A stretch of DNA of 64,000 bases from NCBI GenBank assembly GCA_007115705.1, contig QXEO01000531.1, positions 16,045,464-16,109,463 on the forward strand. Direction: 5' to 3'. The notes beneath the pieces are model-generated. The model was not told the DNA's origin. It worked only from the letters and a program-made list of their open reading frames with translations, and did not search any database. Shown piece after piece: positions 8,622 to 19,122 of the stretch. Each line of letters opens with the position of its first letter. Within the stretch, counting starts at the first letter, position 1. Source of the DNA: Dactylis glomerata (lineage: Eukaryota; Streptophyta; Magnoliopsida; Poales; Poaceae). The position numbers and the translations under genes are program-made.

Positions 8622-11600
8622 ATGCGAGAGCTAGAGCGCCGACGCCGCCGCCTGACCTTGGCCCCAAGGATGCCGGCGTCTGATGCCTCGCCGTCGTCCG
8701 CCGCTTCGAATGGGTCCAGGTTCTCTTGCCTGGGATCCGATAGTAGCGGGTCGGAGGTGGACGAGGAGTGCATTCCGGCTCAAGTTGCGCTTCAGGCTCT
8801 GGAAGAGGATGGGGAGGAAGGATGGACGACGGTGATGCGGAGGAAGAAGCCGGCGGCGGAGGTCGCTGCGGACTTCTGGCGGGAAATCGGCTTCCCGACG
8901 CCGGCGTCGCGTTTCTGGGAGAAGTCGCGGTCCTCCGGGCCGCCTTCCGGTGCGACGATGCGCTGCATGTCTGCCGGAGTGGAGGACGCTAGGCTGCCGG
9001 ATGCCTCGCCACCGGCTTCTGCAAGAGGAGCTTGCTCATCTCCCTCCGGGGTACGTCTGGCGCGGATGCCCAGGATGGGGGCTTGGCGAGGACCCTTGCC
9101 CCGGCGGTGGTGCACTCCTCTGCCCGTCCTAGGTCAATTCCTGGACTTGGCGGTGAGCTCGGCATCCTGCTCTCCGGTGGTATCGCCGGCGATGCCCGGC
9201 GGGGAGACCTCGACGCAATCTTCTCCGAGTTTGGCGGTCGCCAGCTGCGCGGACGAGGCGGAATCGGGGGGCGTTACTCCCGCGGGGATCACGCCCGTTG
9301 ATCACGTGCATGCGATCAAACCGTTTCGGCAGTTCGGATTGGAACACATCGCACGACGGTTTCGGTCGCTGTGGGCCCCTAAGGTTAGGGTTGTCGAGCC
9401 TTCGCCGTTCGTTTCTGCCTTGTCTGGTTCGCCGCTGCAACGTGCATCGAGTCCGCCATCAAGTTCCATCTACGCAGCGACACTGTCCTCTTCTGCAGCT
9501 TCCCCGTCCTCGAGCTCTTCTGCTTCCCCGCCGACAAGTTCTTCTCTGCCGTCAAGCTCTTCTACGCTTCGGTCTCCGGTGCGGTCTTACGGCGTCGCTG
9601 CCGGGGCGGCGTCCGTGATGGCTGGTTTGCGGCCTCCCGCGGGTGGATCCGCTGGGGCTGCGCCCCGCCCATCTGCTCCCGGATTCTCCGCGGCGGGAAC
9701 GCGCCCGTCTGCCCCTGCTCCCTCGGCTGGACGCCCGCCTGCTCCGATCCCGTCAACCTCGACGCTTCAGGCCGGTGGGGCTCAGCCTGGTGGTGCGGCG
9801 CCGCCGTTGCAATTTGGGCTGTCGATGCCCTCGCCTCCTCGGCCGCTGCAGCCTTTGCAGCCTCCTTCGCGTCAACCTGGTCCACCGGCGTATATGCCGA
9901 CAGTGTACAACCAGCAGGCTCCAACCTTCCAGCAGCCGCCGGTCTATCAGCAGGCCCCGCCGTTCTACGCTCCGCAGATGTTCAGCCAGCCTGGGCCAAG
10001 CCAATTTCAGCAAGCACCGGGGTTTCCGCCATTTCAGCAGACCGGTATTCCGGCTCCGGTTGTTCCCACGACTGCTAAGAATAAGAGGAAGAAGAAAAAG
10101 AATGGTGGGATTGCTGGTGCGCAGGGGTCGCAGCCCCCTCAGGCACTGTTTATTCCGCAGCAGATGCCTTTTTTGCCCGTCACAGGTCCTCCAGCTGGCG
10201 TTGCGCCAGTACAAGCTACCGGGACTCCGGATCAGCTGGCGCCATTGCAGCCCGTGGAGGAGCCCAATGTTGAGGGCAAGAAGGTCGGTAAGTGCTAGAA
10301 GTGATCGGTCGATACTCATGCCACCAAAGATTGCAAGGTCCAGCACTACTGTCTTGTTTGTGATACTGGCTCTCATCCGACTCTACGCTGCCCCACTTTG
10401 AGACTCCCTAAGCCGCAGGCTTTTGTTGGCGGACCGGCATGCGAGGAATCTCTTTGTATGCGACTGCCAGACAGTGTTTTCAAGGCTCACCTCGCTCCGA
10501 AAGGATCGCCTACTGCCCTCATTAAAATTACAGGTGGTTCTGCTTCTGCTGAGTCCATTCAGAGTGTGATGGCAAGAATCTGTCCGCTAAGCTCTCAATG
10601 GAAGTGGGAAGCGATTCCCCATGGTGAGGATGCATTTCTTGTGAGTTTTCCCACTGTTGAGGATCTTCAGAGGATGGATGGTTTTTAGCTAGGTGTGCCT
10701 AATTCTTCTGCACAGATGACCTTCAGTGTTTGGAAGGCTCAGGATGTGCCTCATAGTTTTGAGCTTCAGCCAGTGTGGGTTCAGGTTGATGGTGTACCTC
10801 ACACTGTTAGACACTTCCTTGGGCTATGGGCTGTCGGGTCACTGATTGGTACTACCCTTGATGTTGATTTAGTATCTCTCCGGAGCCTTGGAGTGGTTCG
10901 TATTCTGGTGGCGATGATGGAACCCAAAAACTTGGATAAATTCCACGAGGTGCATGGGTGTGCTTGTCTTGGGGTGACTGTCACGTTGAAGCTAAAAGGC
11001 TATGATCTTTATTTCCGCAGAGAGCAGCCGGACTTTGTTGCTGATCCTGGGTTCACACCTTTCTTTTGGAGGAAGAAAGGAGACGATTCTGGTAATGATG
11101 GTGCTGGTCCGGATGCGGATGATATGGATGCTCCTCGCCGAAATTCTAATTCGGCTGCTCGCATGGATATTGATAAACCGCAGTCTTCTAATGACTCTTC
11201 TCATGGGAAGACAGTTATGGATGGGTCTTCGGGTACCCCGGGTGGTGATGTGCTCAGTTCTATTGCTGTTACACCTTTGAATCCGTATCCAACGACGCCG
11301 CATGGGAAAGAAATTGTGGCGACAATCCGCTCCAAATCACCGCAGGTCTGCATGTCTACGCTGCCCATGTCGAAGGCCACGACGCTGCTCCCAGCGTCCC
11401 AGTGTGCTTCGCCTCCGCAGCCTTTGGTAGCCCCTGGGGCGGGCGTGGCTTCGCCGCCGCCTGGGGCAGCACTTGTCTCGCCGCTGCCTGGAGCTGGCTT
11501 TGCTCCGCCGCCGCCTAGGGCGGAATCTGCTTCACCGTTGTTGCCTGAGGCAGCACCGTCTACGTCGCTGCCCGGGGCAGCGCCTTCTTCACCGATGCCA

Positions 11601-12458
11601 GGGGCAGCCTCCGTTCAGCCGCTGCCTGGGGCAGCTCTCACTAGCGGGCCCCTGGTGGGCCTAGACGTGGTGGCTGGGCCGCCCATCGCCGATGGCCCCC
11701 CGTCTGCTTCGCCGGCACTGTTCAGAGATTTGTCAGGTGGGGATCCTGCATCGGCTCCTTTGTCCCCACCTGTCTCTTCTCCCGTCGCTGTATCGGATGT
11801 CGAGGCAGGATCTTCTTTAGCGCTGCCTGCCTTGCCGCCCATGGAGGAACCTTTTTCGAGGGATGTAGGGTGTGTTTCACCCCCAACATCCCCTTCACGG
11901 GCTTCTTCATCTTCGCTGCCAACACATGTACTGCCGCGTGCACCTTCGCCGAGGCGTAGTACACGTCATGTGGTAGCAGCGGATGGGTCCATCGCCACTG
12001 ATGAGGACACTTTGAAGAAGGCCATGCGGCGCAAAGCTGAAAAGAACCTCGACTACGGCGGTACGAAATCACATTCATCTTCCTTTATTTCTCTTTCTAC
12101 TCCTGTTATTTCTTCAAAGTTAAATGTTGTTGGCATTAAACTTGGAAAGAATGATGCTGAGGTTTCTGTTTCTGCGAATGTTTTGAGGCATATGGAATAT
12201 GACCGTTTAACTGTCAGTCCTAAGCTTCAGAATGTTATTGTTAATACCGATTTGGACGAAGAGGAAGCGAATGCCACAATGGATGGTCAGCTTCTCTCTA
12301 GTCTAGTTGGTGTTGTCTCTGAGATTGACTTAGATGAAACCATGCTAGGTTCATTGTATGAACTCAAAGCAGCTGGCAGAAAATCTAAGTTGTCATCAGG
12401 GAAGAAATCCTCTAAGAAGGGTACTAGACCTGCAAAAACTAAAATTGTGTCCAAATGA
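8622..12458 (+). pseudogene. LINE ORF1 (RNA-binding, DUF4283 and zinc knuckles), three in-frame stops
   Basis: One frame of 1,279 codons, broken only by TAG 10296, TGA 10302 and TAG 10686. The start is the ATG at 8622. The N-terminal 550 residues are Ser/Pro/Ala/Gln-rich. Two CCHC knuckles follow: the first at 10293-10334, whose spacing C-x2-C-x4-H-x4-C is clear but whose second Cys is now TGA; the second at 10350-10391 (CLVCDTGSHPTLRC) is intact. A DUF4283-like RNA-binding domain covers about 10440-11060 (WKWEAIPHGEDAFLVSF, FELQPVWVQVDGVPH). Then come Pro/Ala repeats of the PLPGAA type (11430-11650) and a basic tail. In plant L1 elements this protein coats the RNA. The stop TGA at 12456-12458 overlaps the ORF2 ATG. 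Confidence 0.88.
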
Positions 12459-15400
12459 ATGGTATGTTCAGTAATAGCAGAGGTCTTGGTGACTTGGCTA
12501 AACATTTACATATTGCTCATTGCATTAAGGACCATAATTTAGATTTTGTTGCTATTTCGGAAACTGGTAGAAGGGATTTCTCTCAACATCTTCTTGACCG
12601 CCTTTCTGGTGGAAAAGACTTTGTTTGGACATCCCAACCTCCTCGTGGTAGATCGGGGGGTATTCTACTTGGAGTACGGACAGACACCATGGAAGTAATG
12701 GCTCATTCGGGCGGAGATTATCATATAAAACTCCACATCCGTAACAAAGCTGATAACTTCATGTGGAGTCTGGTTGCTGTTTATGGGGCTGCACAGGAAG
12801 AATTTAAGGCTGACTTTCTTCGTGAACTGGTAAACTTAGCAAAGGACAATCCGTACCCAATTTTAATTGGGGGGGATTTTAATTTACTAAGATTCCGTCA
12901 TGAAAAGAATAGAGGTCGGTTTGATGATCACTGGCCCTTTCTATTCAATGCTGTCATTGACAGTTTGGATTTGCGAGAGGTGTCGATGATTGGAAGACAA
13001 TTCACCTGGGCTAATAGCCTACCGATCCCCACATACGAGAAACTGGATCGAGTGCTCATGGACGCAAATTGGGAATCTAAGTTTCCTTTGGTGTCCGTTC
13101 GTGCGCTTGAACGTATTGAGGGTTTTTCTGATCACGCTCCAATTCTGCTGACCACCGGAAACCATTTACCACCTTGTAATCATCGCTTCAAATTTGAACT
13201 TGGATGGTTACAAAGAGATGTGTTCCATGATATGGTCAAGGCGGTTTGGAATAGACCGGTTACAATGTTGTCTCCAATACAAAGGTGGAATTACAAAATA
13301 CGTGCTCTACGTAGTCACCTAAGTGGTTGGGCACGACATGTAACTGGAGTTCTTAAAAAAGAAAAGTTGAGGCTTTCTTCCATCATTGATGATTTGGAAG
13401 CCTTAGCTGAGATTGGCCCCCTATCCACGCAAGAGATTGAATTAAAAAATCAATCTAACGCTAAGATAGCTAGCCTCCTCCGTGAGGAGGAGCTGAAATG
13501 GTACCAGCGCTCCAAGAGCCAATTTTTCCTTGAAGGAGATTCAAATACTCGCTATTTCCATAGTGTTGCCAATGGCAGACATCGGAAGAAGCGTATTCAT
13601 TCTCTCGTTCAGGATGAAGGTATCATTGAGGGTATGGACAATCTCAAATCTTATATCACAAATTATTACAAAAATCTGTTTGGGGCACCGGAGGAAGGTA
13701 ACCTCCACATGGATGAATCCCAGACAGATGATATTCCCCAGGTTTCCATTGAGGAAAATAACCTTCTTACGGCCGAGTACTCGGAGGAGGAAGTAAGAAA
13801 GGCTATCTTCCAAATGGAACACAACAAAGCACCGGGTCCGGATGGCTTCCCAGCAGAGTTTTATCAAACATTCTGGGATACTATCAAAGGGGATCTACTT
13901 GAATTGTTCAGTTGTCTTCATGCTGGACAATTAGAATTGTTTCGTCTAAATTTTGGTGAGATAATTTTGTTACCAAAGGTTAATGAGGCAGAAAGGATCC
14001 AGCAGTATAGACCCATCTGTCTCCTTAACGTTAGTTTCAAAATTTTCACGAAAGTGGCCACCTTAAGACTAAACACGGTGGCTGACCATGTAGTTCGGCC
14101 GTCCCAAACTGCGTTTATGCAAGGAAGGAATATCCTAGATGGAGTTGTCACCTTACATGAAACAGTCCACGAATTACATTCTAAGAAGTTGAATGGGGTT
14201 ATTTTAAAGTTAGATTTTGAAAAGGCTTATGACAAAGTAAAGTGGTCTTTTCTCCAGCAAACACTCAGAATGAAAGGTTTTTCTGCTGAGTGGCGTGCTT
14301 TGATCAATTCCTTTGTGTCTGGAGGTAGTGTGGCCATCAAAGTCAATGACAATGTTGGCAGATACTTCCAGACATTAAAAGGTTTAAGGCAGGGTGATCC
14401 CTTATCGCCAATGCTATTTAATATAGTGGCGGATATGCTTGCCATCATGATCGAACGCGCGAAAAATGACGGCCTCGTTGAAGGTGTTGTCCCCCACTTG
14501 GTTGATGGGGGATTATCTATTCTTCAATATGCTGATGATACGATTCTTTTTATGGAACATGATTTGGAGAAAGCACAGAATCTGAAATTGATACTTTCGG
14601 CATTCGAGCAACTATCTGGGTTAAAAATAAACTTCCATAAGAGTGAATTGTATTGTTTTGGTGAGGCTCAAGACGAGGTTAATGCGTACACCGAATTATT
14701 TGGGTGTGGGCAGGGACAATTTCCAATGCGGTATCTGGGGATCCCGATTCATTATCGGAGACTCACTATTGCAGAATGGAAACTCGTCGAGGAGAGACTA
14801 CAAAAGCGTCTTAGTAGTTGGAAAGGTAAATTATTGTCCCTTGGAGGAAGACTGATACTCATTAACTCAGTACTATCTAATATGGTACTGCACATGATTT
14901 CATTCTTTCTTGTGCCTAAAGGAGTCTTACACAAACTGGATTATTACCGGTCTAGATTCTTTTGGCAAGGGGACAGTGAGAAGAAAAAATATCGGTTGGC
15001 TAAATGGAGTGTGGTTTGTAGTCCCAAAGACCAGGGTGGGCTTGGTATTCATGACCTTGAGGTCAAAAATACAGCCCTACTGGGTAAGTGGCTTTTCAAG
15101 TTACTCACGGAGGAGGGGACTTGGCAAACTATTCTCAAGAGGAAATATATTGGTCCAAATGCATTATCTCAGGTCCTTTGGAGACCGGGAGACTCGCATT
15201 TTTGGGCTGGTCTTATGGCAGCGAAGAAGTATTTCTTTGGCCTGGGTTCCTTTTCTATCAAAGATGGATCTGAGATAAGGTTTTGGGAGGATAAATGGCT
15301 AGGTAATGCCACTCTTCGTGAACAATATCCAGCATTGTATAATATTATTCGTCACAAGGGCGATACTATCGCCAAAGTAATGGAGTCATCTCCACCAAAT

Positions 15401-16138
15401 GTGTCATTTAGGAGGGACTTATCTGGTCCAAGACTTGTAGCTTGGAATGCCTTACTTCAACGTTTGGCTAATATCCAATTACAAGCTGGACATGATGAAT
15501 TCCGATGGAATCTACATGAAAGCGGCAAGTTTACAGTAGCCTCTATGTACAATGCCCTAATCCTTCCTGATGTGCCAATCGATAAAGTTCATAACAATAA
15601 GCTTTGGAAATTGAAAATTCCTTTACGAATCAAGGTATTTGGATGGTACCTACGTAAAGGAGTTGTTCTAACCAAAGATAATCTTGTAAAACGGAATTGG
15701 CATGGAAGTAAGAAATGTGTTTTTTGTCAACACGACGAAACAATAAAACACTTATTCTTTCATTGCCGTTTCGCTAGATCTATATGGTCAGTCATCCAAG
15801 TAGCTTCAACCTTGTATCCGCCATGCAGCATCACCAATATTTTTGGGAACTGGCTTAATGGGATAGATCCTAGGTTTAAAAAGCATATTAGGGTGGGAGC
15901 GATTGCCTTTATTTGGTCGCTATGGCTATGTAGAAATGATATGGTGTTTAACGACAAGAACTCTTCCATTTTGCAGGTTATCTACAGAGCTATCAGTACA
16001 CTCCGTTTATGGTCGTCTCTTCAGCGGCTGGAGGACCGAGACCTATTTACGGAGGTCTGTGCACGTTTGGAGGCCACGGCGAGGGATACTTTTTCCCAAC
16101 ATGGGTGGCAGCATAGTTTACGTATTGCGGCTCCATAG
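12455..16138 (+). CDS. LINE ORF2: AP endonuclease and reverse transcriptase, uninterrupted
   Basis: 1,227 residues from ATG 12455, which overlaps the ORF1 stop as ATGA, a layout suited to coupled reinitiation. The exonuclease-endonuclease-phosphatase domain has E36 (ISETG), GDFN with D141 and N143, and SDH with D226 and H227. Reverse transcriptase has D587 (LKLDFEKAYD), the LRQGDPLSP motif and YADD at 692-695. A C-terminal zf-RVT region begins near C1088 (CVFCQHDETIKHLFFHC). All visible catalytic residues are present. The protein nicks target DNA and copies the element RNA by target-primed reverse transcription. Because ORF1 is interrupted, this copy could move only with ORF1 supplied by another copy. 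Confidence 0.93.
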   Translation: MNGMFSNSRGLGDLAKHLHIAHCIKDHNLDFVAISETGRRDFSQHLLDRLSGGKDFVWTSQPPRGRSGGILLGVRTDTMEVMAHSGGDYHIKLHIRNKADNFMWSLVAVYGAAQEEFKADFLRELVNLAKDNPYPILIGGDFNLLRFRHEKNRGRFDDHWPFLFNAVIDSLDLREVSMIGRQFTWANSLPIPTYEKLDRVLMDANWESKFPLVSVRALERIEGFSDHAPILLTTGNHLPPCNHRFKFELGWLQRDVFHDMVKAVWNRPVTMLSPIQRWNYKIRALRSHLSGWARHVTGVLKKEKLRLSSIIDDLEALAEIGPLSTQEIELKNQSNAKIASLLREEELKWYQRSKSQFFLEGDSNTRYFHSVANGRHRKKRIHSLVQDEGIIEGMDNLKSYITNYYKNLFGAPEEGNLHMDESQTDDIPQVSIEENNLLTAEYSEEEVRKAIFQMEHNKAPGPDGFPAEFYQTFWDTIKGDLLELFSCLHAGQLELFRLNFGEIILLPKVNEAERIQQYRPICLLNVSFKIFTKVATLRLNTVADHVVRPSQTAFMQGRNILDGVVTLHETVHELHSKKLNGVILKLDFEKAYDKVKWSFLQQTLRMKGFSAEWRALINSFVSGGSVAIKVNDNVGRYFQTLKGLRQGDPLSPMLFNIVADMLAIMIERAKNDGLVEGVVPHLVDGGLSILQYADDTILFMEHDLEKAQNLKLILSAFEQLSGLKINFHKSELYCFGEAQDEVNAYTELFGCGQGQFPMRYLGIPIHYRRLTIAEWKLVEERLQKRLSSWKGKLLSLGGRLILINSVLSNMVLHMISFFLVPKGVLHKLDYYRSRFFWQGDSEKKKYRLAKWSVVCSPKDQGGLGIHDLEVKNTALLGKWLFKLLTEEGTWQTILKRKYIGPNALSQVLWRPGDSHFWAGLMAAKKYFFGLGSFSIKDGSEIRFWEDKWLGNATLREQYPALYNIIRHKGDTIAKVMESSPPNVSFRRDLSGPRLVAWNALLQRLANIQLQAGHDEFRWNLHESGKFTVASMYNALILPDVPIDKVHNNKLWKLKIPLRIKVFGWYLRKGVVLTKDNLVKRNWHGSKKCVFCQHDETIKHLFFHCRFARSIWSVIQVASTLYPPCSITNIFGNWLNGIDPRFKKHIRVGAIAFIWSLWLCRNDMVFNDKNSSILQVIYRAISTLRLWSSLQRLEDRDLFTEVCARLEATARDTFSQHGWQHSLRIAAP

Positions 16139-16293
16139 TAGGCGAGATTGCAATTGCTCAATTTGATATGTAATTTTGCCTTCTACTTTTCTTGAACAAG
16201 ACTTGGGTTTGGGCTGTGTGCATGTTAGCTATGCAGAGGCCGGGTGTATGCTTAATACTTTTAAGTAATAAAGCGCTCTTTATAATAAAAAAA
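16139..16293 (+). other. LINE 3' UTR and A-rich tail
   Basis: Short 3' UTR containing AAGTAATAAAG, ending in TATAATAAAAAAA. The tail is short, as often seen for plant L1 copies. Host PRP19-like coding sequence follows directly. Confidence 0.75.
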
Positions 16294-16294
16294 T

Positions 16295-16518
16295 GATATT
16301 TCAACAGGATCTTGCCTGGCACAGGTTCCCTCTCTTTCTCATGTACTGTTACTGCCTATGAATGTATAATATATTGATATACGCATGATTGTCTTTATCA
16401 GGCTGGTGAGCCTTCTGGACAAGAGGGCTATACATCCGCAGTATTCCATCCCGGCGGTCGTATCCTTGGAACAGGAACTACTGATGGTGCTGTCAAAATT
16501 TGGGATGTGAAGAGTCAG
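16295..16518 (+). pseudogene. PRP19-like exon remainder and next WD40 exon
   Basis: 16295-16324 encodes DISTGSCLAQ and ends at a CAG|GTTCCC donor. An intron follows to the acceptor TTTATCAG. The exon at 16402-16518 then encodes AGEPSGQEGYTSAVFHPGGR and onward to VKIWDVKSQ, ending CAG|GTATGA. This agrees closely with the plant PRP19 WD40 blade (GYTSAAFHPDG-ILGTGT). Frames and splice sites of this exon are intact. With the 5' piece at 8325-8420 it shows an ancestral exon cut by the LINE. Confidence 0.82.
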
Positions 16519-16610
16519 GTATGATATGGTATTACATTTTTCAAGATTTTTGTAGGCGATCTTACCTTAAATCTCCTTTGCTAATACACCATTTTTCATC
16601 TTAAGTCAAG

Positions 16611-16810
16611 GGTCACAAACATGAGCGCACACCGTACCAGTCTATGTTATGTCATTCTCTGAAAATGGTTAACCTCCTAGAGGGCTATATGTAATGCAGA
16701 ACGCTCACAATTTTGAATTTCCTTATTTGTCTGACATTTTACCATCGATTTTGCAGAGTGCTGGTCTAGATGTTGTCAAAATTGGGATCTTCGGACATGT
16801 GGAGATGCCG
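16611..16810 (+). pseudogene. Decayed downstream PRP19-like WD40 exons
   Basis: 16611-16669 preserves GGTCAC and, after a frameshift, PVYVMSFSENG followed by a stop. This corresponds to GHVGPVTAMSFSENGY of plant PRP19. 16757-16810 lies between a TTGCAG acceptor and a GTAAGG donor and reads DVVKIWDLRTCGDA only if one base is restored near 16780 (AAAATTGGGAT where AAAATTTGGGAT is expected). These lesions show the gene was already decaying or decayed independently of the LINE. The C-terminal blades of PRP19 were not found downstream. Confidence 0.65.
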
Positions 16811-17118
16811 GTAAGGAGCTTACTAGATTGTGAACAGCTAATATTCCACGTGCTTGAAATATTCAGATCTATCGGGACAGGATCACTTGATTTATAAAAT
16901 TCACCATCTACATGTTAATGATGCGTTGCTACGGGTTTACAGACATTATCGTACATATGGTTGAGAAAATTTCCTTCCATTTTCTATCGGATCAGGCCAT
17001 TCATACATGTTTTTGTCTTTTTGTCACCATCCTTGGTCTTCACTGCCCATAAGCTCTATATCCAACGATACCGCTCCTCTGCTCAGGCACCATCCCATTC
17101 CGTTCCATTTCTTGTCAT
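16811..17118. other. No gene seen
   Basis: AT-rich sequence between the last PRP19-like fragment and the inverted-repeat element starting near 17119. I see no ORF, repeat or further PRP19-like exon in it. Confidence 0.5.
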
Positions 17119-17525
17119 CATGGTTTTTAAAGCGCCCAACCCCTGCCTTATACCTGTTAAGCACTTAAGACGAGGCGGTAAGGCGAGGTAAGGCGATGCC
17201 TTAAACATTGCAGGAAAAGAGGAACCACACCAGTTTTGCACATATATTAACAGGGAGATGGGCCCACTACTTATGCACCTCCCAGTTGCCCAAAAGCCCA
17301 TCTTTTAGCCATATACTCTCCTCCCCAAGGATTACGAGTCGACAAGTCGAGCCGAGTCGTCAGGGTACCGACTCATAAACTATTCGAGACTAGTCTAGAC
17401 TACCTTATTTCAGTACCCTCCTTGCCTTCATTCCCACAACAGCTACCCACACATTCTGCTCCCTTTTCTTGCGGTAGCAGCACACAACCCTTAACACTCC
17501 TCTCCCCACCCTTCCCTCTCACTGT

Positions 17526-17800
17526 AGCATCTTTTCACCACTATACGACAGAAGAGTAGATCTCGCCGGGGTGCAGGGAGGCAGCAGGGTTGTTAACACT
17601 CCTCTCCCCACCCTTCCCCCTCACTCTAGCATCTTTTCACCACCACAACAGAGGAGTAGATCTTGTCGGACTGCAGGGAGGCAGCAGAGTCGTTAACACT
17701 CCTCCCCACCCTTCCCTTGTAGCATCTTTTCACCACCACAACAGAAGAGTAGATCTCGCCGGAGTGCAGGGAGGCAGCAGGGTTGTCATCTCCAAGCTCT
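17526..17800. repeat. Three ~93-102-bp tandem repeats
   Basis: Units begin AGCATCTTTTCACCAC at 17526, 17628 and 17721. Each contains GAAGAGTAGATCT, a GCAGGGAGGCAGCAG block and AACACTCCTC. The same array is present near 34242-34505 and 45436-45690. On the minus strand one frame stays open through the array, giving repeats of SVNDPAASL and IYSSVVVVKRC. That is probably a by-product of unit lengths near multiples of three. Confidence 0.75.
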
Positions 17801-17968
17801 AGGAGCAGCCATAGCGATGGTGCAGCGAGGAACACGCAGAGGCAGAGACCCACTTACGAGGTTGGACACTTCACTGAGGCAGCCGTACACTTTCTTGTCT
17901 AAGGCGGGTCGGACGCCTTACCATTTCGGGGCGCCTCAGCGCCTAAGCGATGCTTAGATGACGCTTGA

Positions 17969-18207
17969 AGGGCCTGTTTGGTTTATGCCATAGTTTGCCC
18001 TACCAAAATATTGGCAACCATTGGCTAGCCAAAATTTTGGTTAGGAAATTCTTGACCCCAAGTTGGCCAAAATATTGGTAAGATTTGTGAAGGGAATGTG
18101 AGAAGAGTTGGCAAGATTCCATAGGCTGCCAAAATTTTGGCAACCAACCAAATAAGGACCAAAATATTGTAGGCTGCCAAAAATATGGTAGGGTACATTA
18201 ACAGGCC
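17969..18207. mobile_element. Tourist-like MITE, present only in copy 1
   Basis: 239 bases begin AGGGCCTGTTTGG and end TTAACAGGCC, flanked by TGA on both sides (17966-17968 and 18208-18210). The corresponding sites in copies 2 (34681) and 3 (45871) read straight through GCTTGAAAAACCATG, so this is a clean presence/absence insertion. Internal palindromes CCAAAATTTTGG and CCAAAATATTGG are plentiful. A 3-bp duplication and GGCCTGTTTGG ends fit the PIF/Harbinger Tourist group. Confidence 0.75.
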
Positions 18208-19122
18208 TGAGAAACCATGCTCGTCATGCTTGCACCTTATTCAACTCTCAGGATTCTCTGTCATGGCTCTGGTCTCCTCCCGTGCCATACGCCATACGTG
18301 TCATCATCACATGTGCACCTTGTCTAGTACAAGTCTCTACTATGGTTCATGTCAGCACCACACTCTCTTCACTCATCTCCCAGTTTCTCCCATCTCCCAC
18401 ATTTGATGCGGTGATGCTTCGCCTCTATGTCAATATCTGTTTGCTATGCCTTCTTTACCCATGTATTGGCTCCAGTTGTACTTGCAGCTTTACATGATAA
18501 ATTTCCAAAACCCATCCTTCTCTTACCGGAAATCATGTGACATTCCATGCTTCTCTTTTACCATCTTTCCCTCTTTACGTTGGACTTACTTTTATGTAAC
18601 ACAATCGCTTATATACGCGAACTAAGAGGATGAGGAAAACAGAACTGTAAGTTTCAGTTTTCAGTCTTAAATTTGTAAGGAACAAAATGAATTAGTTGTA
18701 CATAGGTGAACTTCATCACCTGAAATGTAATCGTTGTCTCGTCTACATTTTGCTGCACCAGCGGCTTACGTCTTAGGTGTCGTTACCAAAGCAACATCTC
18801 TTCCATTCGGATAAAATCGTGCAAAAAATTGGGCTCCAGGCTCCACAAAATGTGTGTTATCTAAGTGGCGGCCCCTACCAAATGAAGGGTTCCTTAGGGG
18901 AAGTTTCTTTCAGATAGGTGGGCCATGATTTTTGTTTAGTTTTTGGGGATAGGCATATAAACGAGCTGAGCTCAAGCGAATATATATATAAGTGGTACGT
19001 AACCAAAACCCAGTGCTAGCTATCATCACCGTCCATGTGCTTTGAGATTGGTACTTCCTTTTTCCTACTAGTTCCTAGTGTGACACATAGAAATGGAGTG
19101 AAATGGGTTTTCTCTCCATGCA

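Larger units (their letters stand above)
8421..16293 (+). mobile_element. Full-length or nearly full-length L1-type LINE
   Basis: A non-LTR retrotransposon with 5' UTR, ORF1, ORF2, a short 3' UTR and an A-rich tail (ATAATAAAAAAA ending at 16293). It lies inside an exon of a PRP19-like gene: coding sequence for ...DNSW stops at about 8420 and that for DISTGSCLAQ resumes at 16295. The left boundary is placed from this exon break and could be off by a few bases. About five bases of expected exon appear missing and no target duplication was found, so the insertion may have come with a small target deletion. ORF2 is uninterrupted, so the copy is not very old. Confidence 0.88.
17119..18220. mobile_element. 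Inverted-repeat element with AAGGCG-rich ends (copy 1)
   Basis: Left end CATGGTTTTTAAAGCG (17119-17134) is matched by the reverse complement of the right end in copies 2 and 3 (GACGCTTGAAAAACCATG). Subterminal AAGGCG/CGCCTTA words occur in opposite orientation at 17169-17200 and 17900-17955. This is the structure of a non-autonomous DNA transposon. The right end of this copy is split by the MITE at 17969. Inside are three ~100-bp tandem repeats. Superfamily and target duplication were not resolved. Copies 2 and 3 lack the left terminus because the tandem-unit boundary lies inside the element. Confidence 0.55.

Noticed and set aside
9129..10401. Several long ORFs on both strands (for example 9643-10401 plus and 10376-9753 minus)
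   Set aside because: They overlap LINE ORF1, whose frame has the zinc knuckle and DUF4283-like domain. The others are shadow frames of its GC-rich N-terminal half.
17626..17853. Minus-strand repeat protein with a signal-peptide-like start (also at 34338 and 45450)
   Set aside because: The repeats come from the ~100-bp DNA array. Frames differ between copies, and the unit lengths explain the periodic residues.
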